From: Sipunculus nudus
Lineage: Eukaryota > Annelida > Sipuncula > Golfingiida > Sipunculidae
DNA: 64,000 bases
Assembly (NCBI GenBank): GCA_026874595.1
Contig: CM049316.1
Span: forward strand, 1,860,001-1,924,000
Reading direction: 5' to 3'
Under the pieces are notes generated by a model. The model was not told the DNA's origin and searched no databases. It saw nothing but the letters and a program-made list of their open reading frames with translations. Below, in pieces: positions 22,604 through 33,500 of this stretch (its first letter is position 1; every line of letters begins with the position of its first letter). Both the position numbers and the translations under genes were made by a program.

Positions 22604-23356
22604 TCAACTATCACGAACAAGTACTACGATGGCAGCAGCCAGTGTAGATATCTCGGAAGGAAAGCTTTCCATCACCTGCATGAGTAAGTGCACCTTATCG
22701 CTATACCTCTGTAGAGGCTGACGCTGTCTTGTTGACCTGCGGGGTGCTGGACACGGACGCGTGGTTTTACCCGTCTGTGTACCAATACCAGGAATGGGCT
22801 GGTCATGAGGAATATACTGATTGTCCATATCGGAAATGTCTTGGTTCAATGTTTCGTCTGGTTCCGGCTCATCGGAATCGTCTTGGGCCAATGTTTCGTC
22901 TGGTTCCGGCTCCTCTGGGATGCCCTGGAGACCCAAATCTGGTTCATATTCCGACTGGCAAGTGACATCATCTGCAAGAGGTGAGTCTTTGTCAAAATAT
23001 CTTGGTGCGGAAACGCTCTCGTTGTTAACATCATCAGATCTATCAGGAGTACTCATTGCGACGTTTCCATGGTTAGCAGGTGGGCACTTATACTGTGTTC
23101 CTCCAGGTAATGTTGGCTCAGATGTCGCTTGTATTGAACGAGAAGGTACGAATTCCGGCACGGATGGATTCAATGGTATTGGCGGCAAATCAAATTCAGT
23201 TTCCTCATCGGATTCATCAGACTCGTCAGGTGTAGAATCTCTCCTGAGACGAGTTCTAGGGTGAGTTGGTTTATGGCTGGTTTCTCTCTGCTCAGTTTCC
23301 TCACTTGTTGTCTTAAGAGGGATATTGGCCAAAGACAGCAACATATTCCTATGCAA
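22604..23356 (-). pseudogene. C-terminal acidic tail of element 2 pol
   Basis: This 250-codon stretch begins HRNMLLSLANIPLK, the usual end of the gypsy GPY/F region, and runs through a long Asp/Glu/Pro-rich tail with repeats of EPDETL. It ends near RRSTRQRQPLQRYSDK, the same kind of basic motif seen at the end of element 1 pol. It is in a different frame from the integrase fragment to its right. Confidence 0.8.
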
Positions 23357-23394
23357 AGTATTTTCTGATGTTTACCATCCTCCTTAGACACTAC

Positions 23395-23838
23395 TTATAC
23401 AGGTATTTCTTCATTCGGTTGAGCCTCAACAATATACACATCTTTCTCCCGGTGGTCAGCCAGTTTGTGCTTTCCTTTAAAGGCGACGTTTTTAACCAAA
23501 ACCCTTTCTCCGGGGTGTAATAATGATTCGCGTACATTCAGATCGTATAGCTCTTTTGATCTCTTTGCTGCCTTCTCCGACTCAGTGCAGGCAATGTCGT
23601 ACGCAGAGACTATCTTGTTCTGGAAGTCACGGACGAACTCAGATAGGCTTCGTTCTTTCTCTTTTTCGGGTAGTATACCTAACGCTACATCCACTGGTAG
23701 TCTTGGGTGTCTGCCAAACATCAAATAGAAAGGCGAAAATCCAGTACTTTCGTATTTCGTGGCATTATAAGCGTGTACCAAACTGGGGACTTCTGATTTC
23801 CAATCTGTCTTTTTATCCTCAGAAAGTGTGCCAAGCAT
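23395..23838 (-). pseudogene. pol: Integrase C-terminal part, element 2
   Basis: The fragment contains YNATKYESTGFSPFYLMFGR, HPRLPVDVALG and a GPY/F-like segment (GERVLVKNVAFKGKHKLADH). Upstream, two in-frame TAA codons (near 23848 and 23881) flank the segment that holds the catalytic Glu (GNGLCERFN), so core and C-terminus are separated only by point mutations in one frame. Confidence 0.88.
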
Positions 23839-23880
23839 CTGGAGAAGAGTTTAGTTGAAACGTTCACAGAGACCATTACC

Positions 23881-24228
23881 TTAAGGATGATATGGAGAAG
23901 TTCGACTTTTCTTGACTTCACAAATATTACAAAGATTCCTGATTATTTCCGATTCAAAATTTCTACCCTGGTCGCTGTGTAATCTCGCTGGAAAACCATA
24001 ATGCACCAGAAAGTGAAAAAATAGTACACGAGCAGTCGTCTTAGCGGTTTGGTTTCTCGTAGGAAGGGCAATAGCATATCTTGTGAAATGGTCGGTTATG
24101 ACTAAGACATTACCATAACCGCCCTCTGATTCCTCCAAAGTCAGATAATCGACGCAGACCAATTCCATTGGGTACGATGAACTAAGGAGGCACTTTTCTT
24201 GGTAGTTGGTGTCGTCCGGCGTATGCAT
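23881..24228 (-). pseudogene. pol: Integrase catalytic core, element 2
   Basis: The fragment shows the first core Asp (VCVDYL), [12 protein letters not shown] and the second Asp in [11 protein letters not shown], then TSPYHP and a TAA. A frame change separates it from the preceding RT-RNase H-HHCC fragment, which overlaps it at 24141-24228. Confidence 0.88.
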
Positions 24229-26021
24229 CGTTCACAACCTTGCACCTTTTGCTTCACATCTCTGGTCATACCTGGCCAGTAGAACCGGGACCAAACTAAA
24301 TCAATCAACCGATCGAAACCTAAATGGCCATTCTCGTCGTGAAGTTCTCTGAGAGCTTCCTCGCGCATACACTTTGGCAGTAGCAACTGATACCTGACAT
24401 TGTCTGCGATATTGCAGCGTCGGTATAGGATCCCTTCACGCAAACACAGAGGGTTCCATTCTTGCAGGAGTAGTTTACACGCTGGGTTCATGTTAGCAAA
24501 GCCATCCAATGACCTTCTCCCCCGCTGAAAGGAACAAAGCACGGGGCCAATGACGTCATCAGTGCTTTGGTACTGTTTCCACTGGTCATAAGAGACGGTG
24601 GACGCCAATGTATCATCTGTATGCAACTGGGGACCATATATAATGGATTTATCCTGAAGTGGTTTGTCAGCAGACTGAAGCATGCAAATTGTTTCTGCGA
24701 GATTTACCTGATCGACTTGATAATTCTGCAATACTGCTTGAATCGTCTGGGGACTCATCGTGATGGACTTTGGAATCCGAGAAAGTGTGTCAGCATCGAT
24801 GTTCTGCTTACCGGCACGGTAATGAATGGTGAAATTGTAGTTGGCAAGATCGGCCAACCATCGGTGACCAGTTGCGTCATGTTTTGCGGTTGTCATCAGG
24901 TAGGTTAGTGCGTTGTTGTCTGTAAACACGTCAAATTCTCGACCATAAAGGTAGTCATGGAATTTCTCACAAACTGCCCACTTCAAAGCGAGGCATTTCA
25001 ATTTATGAGCATGGTAATTCTTCTCAGACTTACCCAAGCCTCGATTTGCACAAGCAATGACTCTGTCAATGCCATCGTGTTTCTGGTACAATACAGCTCC
25101 TAATCCATCAGTTGAGGCATCCGTGTGGAGTGTAAATTGCAAGCTGTAATCGGCGTATCCTAAAACGGGAGGGTTCGAGAGCAAACGATTAAGTGTATCA
25201 AAGGCATCCTGGGCAGCTGGATCCCACTTTATTGGTACGGACTGGAATTCACCCTGGTCGTTACGGCCTTGACCCTTCAGCAAATCGGTCAGTGGTTTGG
25301 CGATCTTGGAGTACCCTTTGATGAAACGACGGTAATAGCCTGTAAAACCGAGATATTGCCGCAGTTCTTTCACAGTCGTAGGATTTGGCCATTTGGACAA
25401 TGCTCCGACTTTTTCCGGGTCAATGTGGATTCCATCCGCGGAGATAACATGCCCTAGGTATTTTACACTGTTCTTGAAAAAGGAACACTTTGAAGGTTTT
25501 AACTTCAGTCCATAATGGTGGAGTCGCTGGAACACTCTATCAAGTCGTTGGATGTGCTCTTCGACAGTAGATGAGAGTATCAAAATATCGTCTAGGTCAA
25601 CACAACATTCCTTAGAGCTTAGGTCGCGCAGACAATGTTCCATCAATCTTTGGAATGTTACTGGGGCGTTCTTTAAGCCGAACGGCATCCTGTTACACTC
25701 ATAAAAACCCAGTCGATCCACTGTGAATCCTGTTTTCTCCTTGTCCTGTTCTGCTAATTCAACTTGCCAGTAACCACTGCGGAGATCAAGGGTTGAAAAG
25801 ATTTTAGATTTTGCAAGTGTGTCCAATGTGTCCTCTACTATCGGTAAAGCATAGGCATCTCTCTTTGTTCTGGCATTAAGTTTCCGGCAATCAATACAAA
25901 GCCTGAGACCGCCACCCTTCTTCCTGGCACAAACGATATTGGATGACCAAGGGGACTCAGACTCGCGGATTACTCCAGCATCCAACATCCCAGTCAAATG
26001 CTGGTTCACCTCGTCATTCAT
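24141..26021 (-). pseudogene. pol: RT, RNase H and integrase zinc domain of element 2
   Basis: This open stretch of about 626 codons is the largest surviving part of pol. RT shows LRLCIDCRKLNARTKRDAY, STLDLRSGYWQVEL and MPFGLKNAPVTFQRLM. Its catalytic box reads CVDLDDIL, where the Tyr of the usual YxDD is Asp. RNase H follows with FTLHTDASTDGLGAVLYQ, FTDNNALTYL and NIDADTLSR. The integrase HHCC domain is complete: HDENGHLGFDR and CERC. RT starts at PPAMNDEVNQHL, so most of the protease-RT linker is missing. It ends by frameshift into the integrase core. Confidence 0.92.
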
Positions 26022-26480
26022 TGCAGGAGGGATGCGTCTCGTATGTAACTGTTGGTTACAATTACTGGTTCATCACTTGGTTTGCAGCTGTGAATCATAC
26101 TGATTGCGCGAAACGCTAGATACCAAGCTCCTGGCAAGGACACAGACTGTAGAAATTTCATGCCAAATCGCTGACGGTATCTGTCCCTGCATCGTCTGAA
26201 GATGTTGGTGCCAACACACACCGGAACATCACTGTTGTATGGAGTTTCTGTCAACAAGCATTAGGAAGGACTGTTCACCATTTTCCATAACTTCAATGGG
26301 TAGATTGACATTGACTGCGATGTAACCTAAGTATCTCAGTTGATGTCCACCACCTACTTCCACGGAAAGCAATTCGTGTAGTGGTTCCAATTGAAACATT
26401 GGATGGAGATAATCCTCAAAGAACTTCTTTGATATGGTGGTGATCATGGATCCGGTGTCAACCAGACATTTTGTTTTCAC
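26018..26480 (-). pseudogene. Protease of element 2, in two frames
   Basis: The aspartic protease signature CLVDTGSMITTIS lies near 26460 in the frame 26229-26480. The second half (PYNSDVPVCVGTNIFRR) is in another frame (26018-26257), showing an internal frameshift. The start is also out of frame with the preceding ESFIYIDV segment. The active-site Asp is intact. Confidence 0.85.
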
Positions 26481-26595
26481 ACGTCAATATAGATGAAAGA
26501 CTCATTCGGTTCGCCAACTAATGCGTCAAAAATAGTTGAATCTGGATGGGAGCTGTCAGTCGAGTCCTCTGCTCGCTCCTTGGCAAAGGCTGGCC

Positions 26596-27129
26596 TTAGT
26601 TTAAAGAAGCTCTCTGTTTCTTCTTTATCTCTCTCACTTCATTTTCGGTCAGTCGGGTCGATGAACTGCACTTGTTTGCATAATGACCTTCCTCACCACA
26701 TTTGTAACAAATGACGGATCTCGAGGGAACACGGCAGGTTGTTTGGGGTTTTTGTCTCTCAGCCTGTTGTCTTATCTCCAGGTTTTCCACCTTCCTGGTT
26801 AGCTCTTCCAGCTTCTGGAGGATCAGCTGGTTCTCCGAAGTGTTAGGAGCTTTCCGGGATGTCATAGATACACCAGCGCCTTCGGTCATCATGTGTGACT
26901 GAACTTTAGATGCACCCAGTTTCTGCCGTCTCTTTTCATCCATCGTCAGCACCTGGTCAATTGCTCTCACTGATGCACAGAGCTCCCCAAAGTTGGTAAT
27001 AGTATCGAACTTGTGCCTGGTTGCATTTTTCAACTTTTCACTGTGCAGGTTTATCCAGAACTGTGACCTAATCATGTCATCCTTGGCAGACCTCGGGACT
27101 TTCCCTTTTTCAACGGCGCAAGTCAACAA
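26596..27129 (-). pseudogene. gag: Gag C-terminal half with CCHC knuckle, element 2
   Basis: The frame holds the end of the capsid domain, a coiled-coil-like stretch (LILQKLEELTRKVENLEIRQ) and one zinc knuckle, CYKCGEEGHYANKC (C-x2-C-x4-H-x4-C). It follows the N-terminal half in a shifted frame; the overlap is only a few bases at 27123-27129. Confidence 0.88.
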
Positions 27130-28008
27130 TTGTTCGAGGCGACTTCCCCAGGAAGACCGGATTCATCTGGTCTCTGGCTTTCGGCATAAAACCTCTGGAT
27201 AAGCGACTCGCCTGACAGGACATCACCGAAGAGTCCATCTAATTTATCTATAATGGCTTCTGGTTCAGAGTCTGGCGGCATCCAGGTCAAGACATCTGGT
27301 GCGGTGCCTCTCAACGATCCTCGGATACTCTGTAGTATCACTGGTGTAGAGTAACCATCATAGCACAGACTCCTAACCTCATATTTCCAGCGATGGAAAC
27401 TTACATCTCCCTTTGAAGTCTCATCTCCTGAGAAGGTAATTATCCTAGGAAACGTAGGGGTCTGAGATTGCCATGCTGGGGTATCACCTGCTAAAATAGT
27501 GCTGGGTCGATGTATCGGGGTCTGGGCAGACATCTGGTAAACATCGGTACTAGGTAATTCTCTTGGTTTTCTGTTTACATCTTTGTCTGGCGTCTCCAAA
27601 TATTCAGACATGATCCTTGGAACCTTCTCATGTGAAGATGACAGTTTGTCCAACCTTTGCAGAGCCCGTTTACACATCGCAGGGTTCAGTCTGGACAGCA
27701 TCTGGACCACCTCATCCAAAACGGTCTCTTCGGAATCTGATAATGGATCCAAAGTGTCGGTTGCTTGGTCAACCTCAGATGAAGTCTGTGGTTTACTATC
27801 ACATATAAGGTTCTGCAGTTCTAATAACTGGCTATCATCAATTTCAGAGAGTTTTAAGCATGATCCCCTGAAGGGTCTATCAGACAAATCATGTGATACT
27901 CGTTTGGCATCCGTGCTTTCAAGAAAGACAATATAACCATCACCAGATACATGACCAGTGGCTGAGTCATATTTCAAGACAACATTATCAATATTACCCT
28001 CCTGAAGG
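27123..28008 (-). pseudogene. gag: Gag N-terminal half with RRM-like segment, element 2
   Basis: The open frame from 27977 downward includes VSGDGYIVFLESTDAKRV, similar to the RNP1 strand and second helix of an RRM. The reading continues upstream without a stop to a pyrimidine-rich TTTCCTTCAG near 28008 that looks like a 3' splice site. The first half of the RRM is therefore missing here and may lie on an upstream exon in the long leader. The capsid region (PRIITFSGDETSKGDVSFHR onward) matches that of element 1 in layout. It ends by frameshift near 27125. Confidence 0.82.
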
Positions 28009-29870
28009 AAATACTAATATATGTCTGCCTTGGTTGCGCTTTCAGATATTTCTTGTGTATACAATGTACGATCTTTGTATGACATGTTGGTATCTTATCT
28101 AAACAATTGTCACGAATGATTTTCAAATCTTATCAATAACATTCAAAGTGGTGGTAAACAACAGTGTCATCGAAGTATCTGTTATCAAACAAATAAATAG
28201 AGCCGTATGTGATATGATATGTCACAATGTGACGGGAAAACTGCTTAAATGTTGATCACAGAAAAGCAGGATGTGAATGGCTTACACCACACACAACTGT
28301 CAACGAATCAATATTCAATTAGAAGATACTTCGATAACGTATGACTTGTTACTGTACTGGATTGAAATATGTAAAGCTAGAATTCAGATGGTGAAATCCT
28401 AGTTTCTTACTTATGACTGATAATAGTGTTCCGGATACCAATATATTAGAATTTTATCGAGGAATATGATAATATAACTGTATAAATGACACCAATGCTT
28501 CACAGATTATCCCCCAATGCAGTACCAACGGCAATCGATCCTCTGTATACTTTGTATACAGACATCGAAACAATGAATACTCAAATTATCAACACATCGG
28601 GTAATGATCAAAATAATACCAGTTAGGGTAGCACACATTTGGCGATACGCGATAATCAAGCAATGTCAAATGTTAGATCATGTAAATATTATATTATATG
28701 TCAACAAATAAGTTTGTGTGAACCGAATGATCACTAAACTTATAAAGTTTTAACTTATTTGATTCGATAAAGGTATCAAAATAAGAATATAAAAATATCA
28801 AAGGTGACTACTGTGATATTATACTGAAAAATATTAACATGTTATTATATTAATTAATCTAGAATAATAATAAGGATTGAATATCAATATATGTCACTAT
28901 TATCGATGTATAATTTCAATCAAATGATTCAAGTAACATTTGCTTACGTCCAAAAATCCAATAAATAATGCAAAAAGTAAGTTTACAGGCAATGTATAGA
29001 ATGTATGGAAAATAAACTTCAGTTATCAGTATCAGAATGACGTGATAAATTGTCAAATTAATCAAATTGCAAATCACAATCAAGTGTGAATGTAATATAA
29101 ATTTCCATTGAATTATTTCTCTTTCATGTAGCAAAATCCTTTCCAGCGAAATGCAATAAAGTGTAACAATATAAAAATAAATGAAACAGTAACCAATCTT
29201 TAGTTATTATGTAAGAAAATGTTTATGCAAACATTCTTTTTTGAAATTGCAGTTAACTAAACATTATGCCCCTCATCTATATGCAAACATCTATAAAGGA
29301 CAATACGATCTATCTTAAATACGACAATATTAAAAATATCTTACCAAGGTCCAACGTGCCTCTCACAAAAGGTAAATCCAAAATGTGAAGTGTTTATGCA
29401 CAAAAGTTAATAGAAAGTCAGATAAATGTTCCACAAAAGTAAAAATCCATGTGAAATGTTCCTTCAAAATGTTCATGTCCATAGAGGAATGTTCCACGTA
29501 AAATGTTCAAGTCCGTAGAGGAATGTTCCACGTATAAACCAACACAAGGCGAACGAAGTAGAATTCCACGATCCTAAGTGAAGGACGTCAACGAGAATCT
29601 GGTATCCGGCGAGGAACTGCGCAGGCGCGGGCAGGCAGACGACATCCAAGTATGGTTGGATTGGCCGTTTCACGACTTTTCACCAGTGAATTGGAAAATT
29701 CCACCACCGAAACCACATTTCTCGACGATCAGAACAGTTATTTTTCTCTTAGACATAGAAAAGACGCTGGTCTGTTATTCACGAATGGACGGCCACTTAT
29801 GCAGAATCGTTCGAGCAGAACCGGGAGTCCCCTAGCGGCGGGATCCTTTGTACCAGCGTAATACCATTCA
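28009..29870 (-). other. Leader of element 2 (first part)
   Basis: This is AT-rich sequence between the 5' LTR and gag. It may contain an intron, given the acceptor-like TTTCCTTCAG at its gag end. I could not identify an upstream exon with an RNP2 strand. Confidence 0.45.
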
Positions 29871-29876
29871 CTTGCC

Positions 29877-29998
29877 AGGTCCATTCGCCACAATAATAAA
29901 AGGTCCATTCACCACAATAATAAAAGGTCCATTCGCCACAATAATAAAAGGTCCATTCGCCACAATAATAAAAGGTCCATTCACCACAATGATTGACG
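29877..29998. repeat. 24-bp tandem repeat in the leader of element 2
   Basis: Five copies of a 24-bp unit, GGTCCATTCGCCACAATAAT plus AAAA, differ only by G/A at one site. Length divisible by three opens frames on both strands, which are not genes. Confidence 0.93.
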
Positions 29999-30203
29999 TA
30001 ATGGGGAACCCGAATGCGTGCCTGAATTTCTGCAGAGTCGGGCATCCAATGGACCCATCATTTCTCTCCACATCAAAACGTCCCTTTTTACCGAGTCCCT
30101 TATCGGGCGCCATTTTTTGCCGGTCCAGTAAATGGGTTGGCTTGATACTGTTAAGAACTCGGTTTTGTGGGGGAAAAGCTGATTATTCTGGAGTACTTGC
30201 AAG

Positions 30204-30221
30204 GTTACAATTCAACTCTTG
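30204..30221 (-). other. Presumed primer binding site of element 2
   Basis: On the minus strand, the bases after the LTR end (CCTGGCA) read CAAGAGTTGAATTGTAAC. The position is right for a primer site, but no tRNA match was recognised. Confidence 0.35.
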
Positions 30222-30497
30222 TGCCAGGAATCTGTCTTAAAACTGCAACGAGCTGTTATCATAGCCTTCTCTATCAGAGAATCACAGATAGAATTGAAAA
30301 TACACTGAGTTACCAAGTAACCTGTTCAAGACAGTGCCATGTCACATGACCAAGTTTGACCAATGGATAACTGACACAGGCTTTTTAAGGGTTAAACTAA
30401 ATTAATAAATAACTAATAGGTGGCAGCACTGATTACCTATAATTAAGAAAATAAATTAGCTACAGGTGGCAGCACTGCTGTGAAGGCAGACTCCCTG

Positions 30498-30505
<8 letters not shown>
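30222..30505 (-). repeat. 5' LTR of element 2, end lost in (TA)n
   Basis: It aligns with 21889-22185 from TGCCAGGAATC to CCCTGAACTATATATA. In the left copy this is followed by ACGGCAACA. Here the short TA run has expanded into ~90 bp of TA and the terminal bases are missing. Confidence 0.85.

Positions 30506-30592
<87 letters not shown>
30501..30592. repeat. (TA)n microsatellite grown from the LTR end
   Basis: About 45 TA dinucleotides with one AAA interruption start inside the LTR-derived CTATATATA and run into unique sequence (CGCATTGCTCC). Confidence 0.96.
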
Positions 30593-30593
<1 letters not shown>

Positions 30594-31329
30594 GCATTGC
30601 TCCACTCATAAAATTTGCCACAAGTGCATGAATACCGTGGTCATCAGATCATGACGTCACGTCACTGGTCGCTCGGTAAAAAATGCGGCCCTCCGTGGGA
30701 CAGCCTGCGACATGGATAGGGGCGGGATTTGAAAAGTCGGTTCATCAATATATTTTATATATGTACAGAGCTGACTGTATATGTCATAAGATTGGTGACG
30801 GTATTTTTATTGGGTATTTTTAAAAGCTTGCATTAACAATTTTTAGAAAATTATGCGATAATAAGGTTTATTAAAAGAAAATTAGGGTAGCAGAACTGGT
30901 AAAATTCCTAAAAATTGATGTTTTTGCAATAAAAGGTATACTTAATATTGAACATTCGGCGGATCTAATGCACTTGAGCACATTTTGGGTCGCGAGTTGC
31001 ATTTTGTGGAAAAAGGTAATTTCTATTAAGTAAACACAACGATGTGTTGACAGGGTGTTTGTAAACTATCTCCAGCCAAGCCACAGGCCGATTAACTAGA
31101 CAAATTTACGAGAAATGTATGTCTTCCGCTATATAACGTTTTTCATGACGTTGTATACGTCGTCAAGAAAACTAGACCATTTAAACACATATTTACATGT
31201 GTGAACGCCTTATTTACAAGGTTAAAACAGGGAACGTTTTTCTTATTATTGTGTCCCCAGACAAATTCGGGATACTATGGTTCAGGCACGGTAGCGCCGC
31301 CGCCGCCGCCGCAGAGATTTCTTTCAGGC
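30593..31329. other. Intergenic sequence with a short GCC repeat
   Basis: Nothing gene-like is seen. A (GCC)n run of about seven units lies near 31292-31312. Confidence 0.5.
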
Positions 31330-32490
31330 AAGATAAAAATATTTCATGGATCTTTACCAAACTTGACATGTGCATTGATATGGATGAGAGCACGAAGCCT
31401 ATTTAAAATTGGGTCATGTCCTTTACTAGGAGAGTGACCTTGACCTTGAGTAGGTCCATTTTTGGGGAAACTCTTACAAATTCTTAAATATCTGAAGAAA
31501 TCTGTCATGGATTGATAAAAAATCAAGTTGACCGAAGATCTTGGATAGTGTGGTCATATACAGGAAACTGATGGCGCCACCTATGCCGTATAACCTATGC
31601 CACTTGACAGTACTGTAAGGATTATAAGTCAAACACTAATAAACAGATTTCTTTTATATTATGCATATACATAGATATTGGTTATGGGATGATGTGTATT
31701 TAAATTGGGGTCATGACCTTTCCTTTGAGAGTGGCCTTGTCCTTGAATATTGAAATATATGGTGAAAATCACACAAAATCATGAATATCTCAATAAGTGA
31801 TGCATAGATTGGTCCAAAAATCAAGTTGCCCGAAGATCTGGGATAGTGTTGTCTTCTACGGAAGACAGGTGGCGCCATCTTCTGTACTTTTCCTTGTTTT
31901 CGCCCCGTTAAATACCCCCATCATTGCCACTTGTCAGTTCTGTGAGCATTATAAGTCAAAAACTAGTGGACAAATTGGGCTGAAATTGTGCATGTCCATT
32001 GATCTGGGATACTTCCATCTTGTATGCAAAACTGGTGGCGCCATCTTTAATCGTTTTTGTGTGGTTTCCATCCGTACGTTTACTTTTGGTAAATATGGCA
32101 TATATCTCATGATTGGTTCAATGTATTGGTCTGAAAAGTGGCATGCACACCTTTCTAGGAGAGTTTTCTCGAAATCAGAAAGGTGGCGCCATCTACCTTA
32201 CTGTATTCATAGTATAAATTATGCTCTTTTCACAGGAATGATTTGCCGTATCGGCCTGAAATTGTGCTTGTACATAGATCTTGGATATCTCCGTCTCAAA
32301 TTCAAAACTGGTGGCGCCATTTGCAAACGTTTTCGTGTGACGTCAATCTGTACATTTGCATTAGGTGAAAATTGCCCATCTCAGGAGTGGTTCAATGTGT
32401 TGGTCTGCAATTTGGCATGTGCATCCATCTTGGAGAATTTTCTCATCAACCAGACAGGTGGCGCCACCTATCGTACCCCTTTAATAGTAT
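31330..32490 (+). repeat. Degenerate tandem repeats with GGTGGCGCCA cores
   Basis: Diverged units share a phrase of the type TGTGCATGTCCATTGATCTG and, in most, a palindromic (A/T)GGTGGCGCCA. The cores lie near 31570, 31868, 32034, 32183, 32310 and 32456. Spacing is irregular (130-300 bp). A 231-codon frame (31797-32492) is a by-product of the repeats, because its protein is internally repetitive in step with the DNA. Confidence 0.8.
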
Positions 32491-33335
32491 AAATTATATA
32501 AACAAAAACGTAATTAAACATAAAACAATAACGGTTAAAGCGAATCCCGTACACAGTAAACAGACAATTCTAATGTTTTGTAAAATACACCAGTGTTATA
32601 TTTGAATACAAACGTGTTTAAAACGTCCGTGTTTATGTAGAAAACACTGGTATTTATAACAGATAGACATAAGACGTGCTTTTACCAACATGTTTAAACG
32701 ACCCTTTAAAGTGGTATAATTCTGTCAACAAATGTCTCACTACATTGTAACATTTTCAAATGTTTGTAAATGAACTTTAAAAAATTATATTTAATATACA
32801 TACGCGAATTTTGAACATTGTTGTCAGGGGTCAGTATTTTGACCATATATATTTGCAGTTAAATAGTTTATTGGTGATTCGAGGTATAATAGGTCTTATA
32901 ATACCCATCCCTTTATTCATTAATTCATCAGCCCCTATAACATGAGCAGTAAACACACCCGGGTGTTTATAAGCGGCTCGATATAAACACCTGAAAAAAC
33001 TCGTGTGTTTTCATGGTTGACAAGGGTGTAGTGCTTAATGAGTTCACGTGATAATGTCAGGCCAGCGGCTGATAAATGCGCGGTTGATTTGAATTGACAA
33101 ACATATGTTGCTTCATACTAGTATGCATATAGACATTCAAACATCCAGTTCACTCGATTTGTATCTTATGCCATTTAGAAGATCACCATGTGAACACAGG
33201 TACGTCTTTATTTATCTTAACAATTATTTTATAATTATATTTATATTGTATTTATATTACAAGCAAATACTTTTATTCGTAACTTTCTCACTCCCGTATA
33301 AGGTGGATGATTTAGGACACAGAAAAAAACAATGT
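32491..33335. other. Intergenic sequence, no gene recognised
   Basis: AT-rich. A near-perfect palindrome around AAACACACCCGGGTGTTTA lies near 32949-32968, and AAACAC/GTGTTT words recur nearby. No coding evidence. Confidence 0.45.
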
Positions 33336-33500
33336 TCTCGAGGTAATATTTCGAGGTTTCGACATAACATCTCGAGATTTCGACATAAATTATCATAACA
33401 AATATTTTGCTGCAGAAAAAAATATTTACCTCGATATCTCGGGATGTTAAGTCGAGATCTTGTGATATTATCTCGAGATCTGGACAAAAAATTTCACATT
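33336..33500. repeat. TCTCGAGAT-type inverted repeat cluster
   Basis: Variants of TCTCGAGAT and TTTCGACATAA recur eight or so times. The left half (33336-33390) is an imperfect reverse complement of the right half (33430-33490), so the block can fold as a long hairpin around a TATTTTGCTGCAG centre. A shorter relative lies at 34742-34778. Confidence 0.75.

Larger units (their letters stand above)
21889..30505 (-). mobile_element. Ty3/gypsy LTR retrotransposon, element 2 (defective)
   Basis: On the minus strand, short LTRs (21889-22185 and from 30222) bracket a ~2.2-kb leader, gag, protease, RT, RNase H and integrase. Protein layout and motifs resemble element 1 (RRM-like sequence at the Gag N-terminus, one CCHC knuckle, GPY/F-like C-terminus), so the two belong to related gypsy lineages with very different LTRs. 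Damage: a frameshift within gag near 27125, frame changes in protease, loss of most of the protease-RT linker near 26020-26050, Tyr-to-Asp in the RT catalytic box, two in-frame stops in integrase (near 23881 and 23848), and a frame change near 23360-23395. The outer end of the 5' LTR has turned into a (TA)n tract. Confidence 0.92.

Noticed and set aside
22821-23264. 147-codon Ser/Gly-rich + strand frame
   Set aside because: It is antisense to the acidic tail of element 2 pol.
27583-27936. 117-codon + strand frame
   Set aside because: Antisense shadow of the gag of element 2.
29797-30113. Repetitive frames around 29.9 kb
   Set aside because: They come from the 24-bp tandem repeat in the leader of element 2.
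31797-32492. 231-codon open frame
   Set aside because: The protein repeats in step with the underlying degenerate DNA repeats and shows no family motif.
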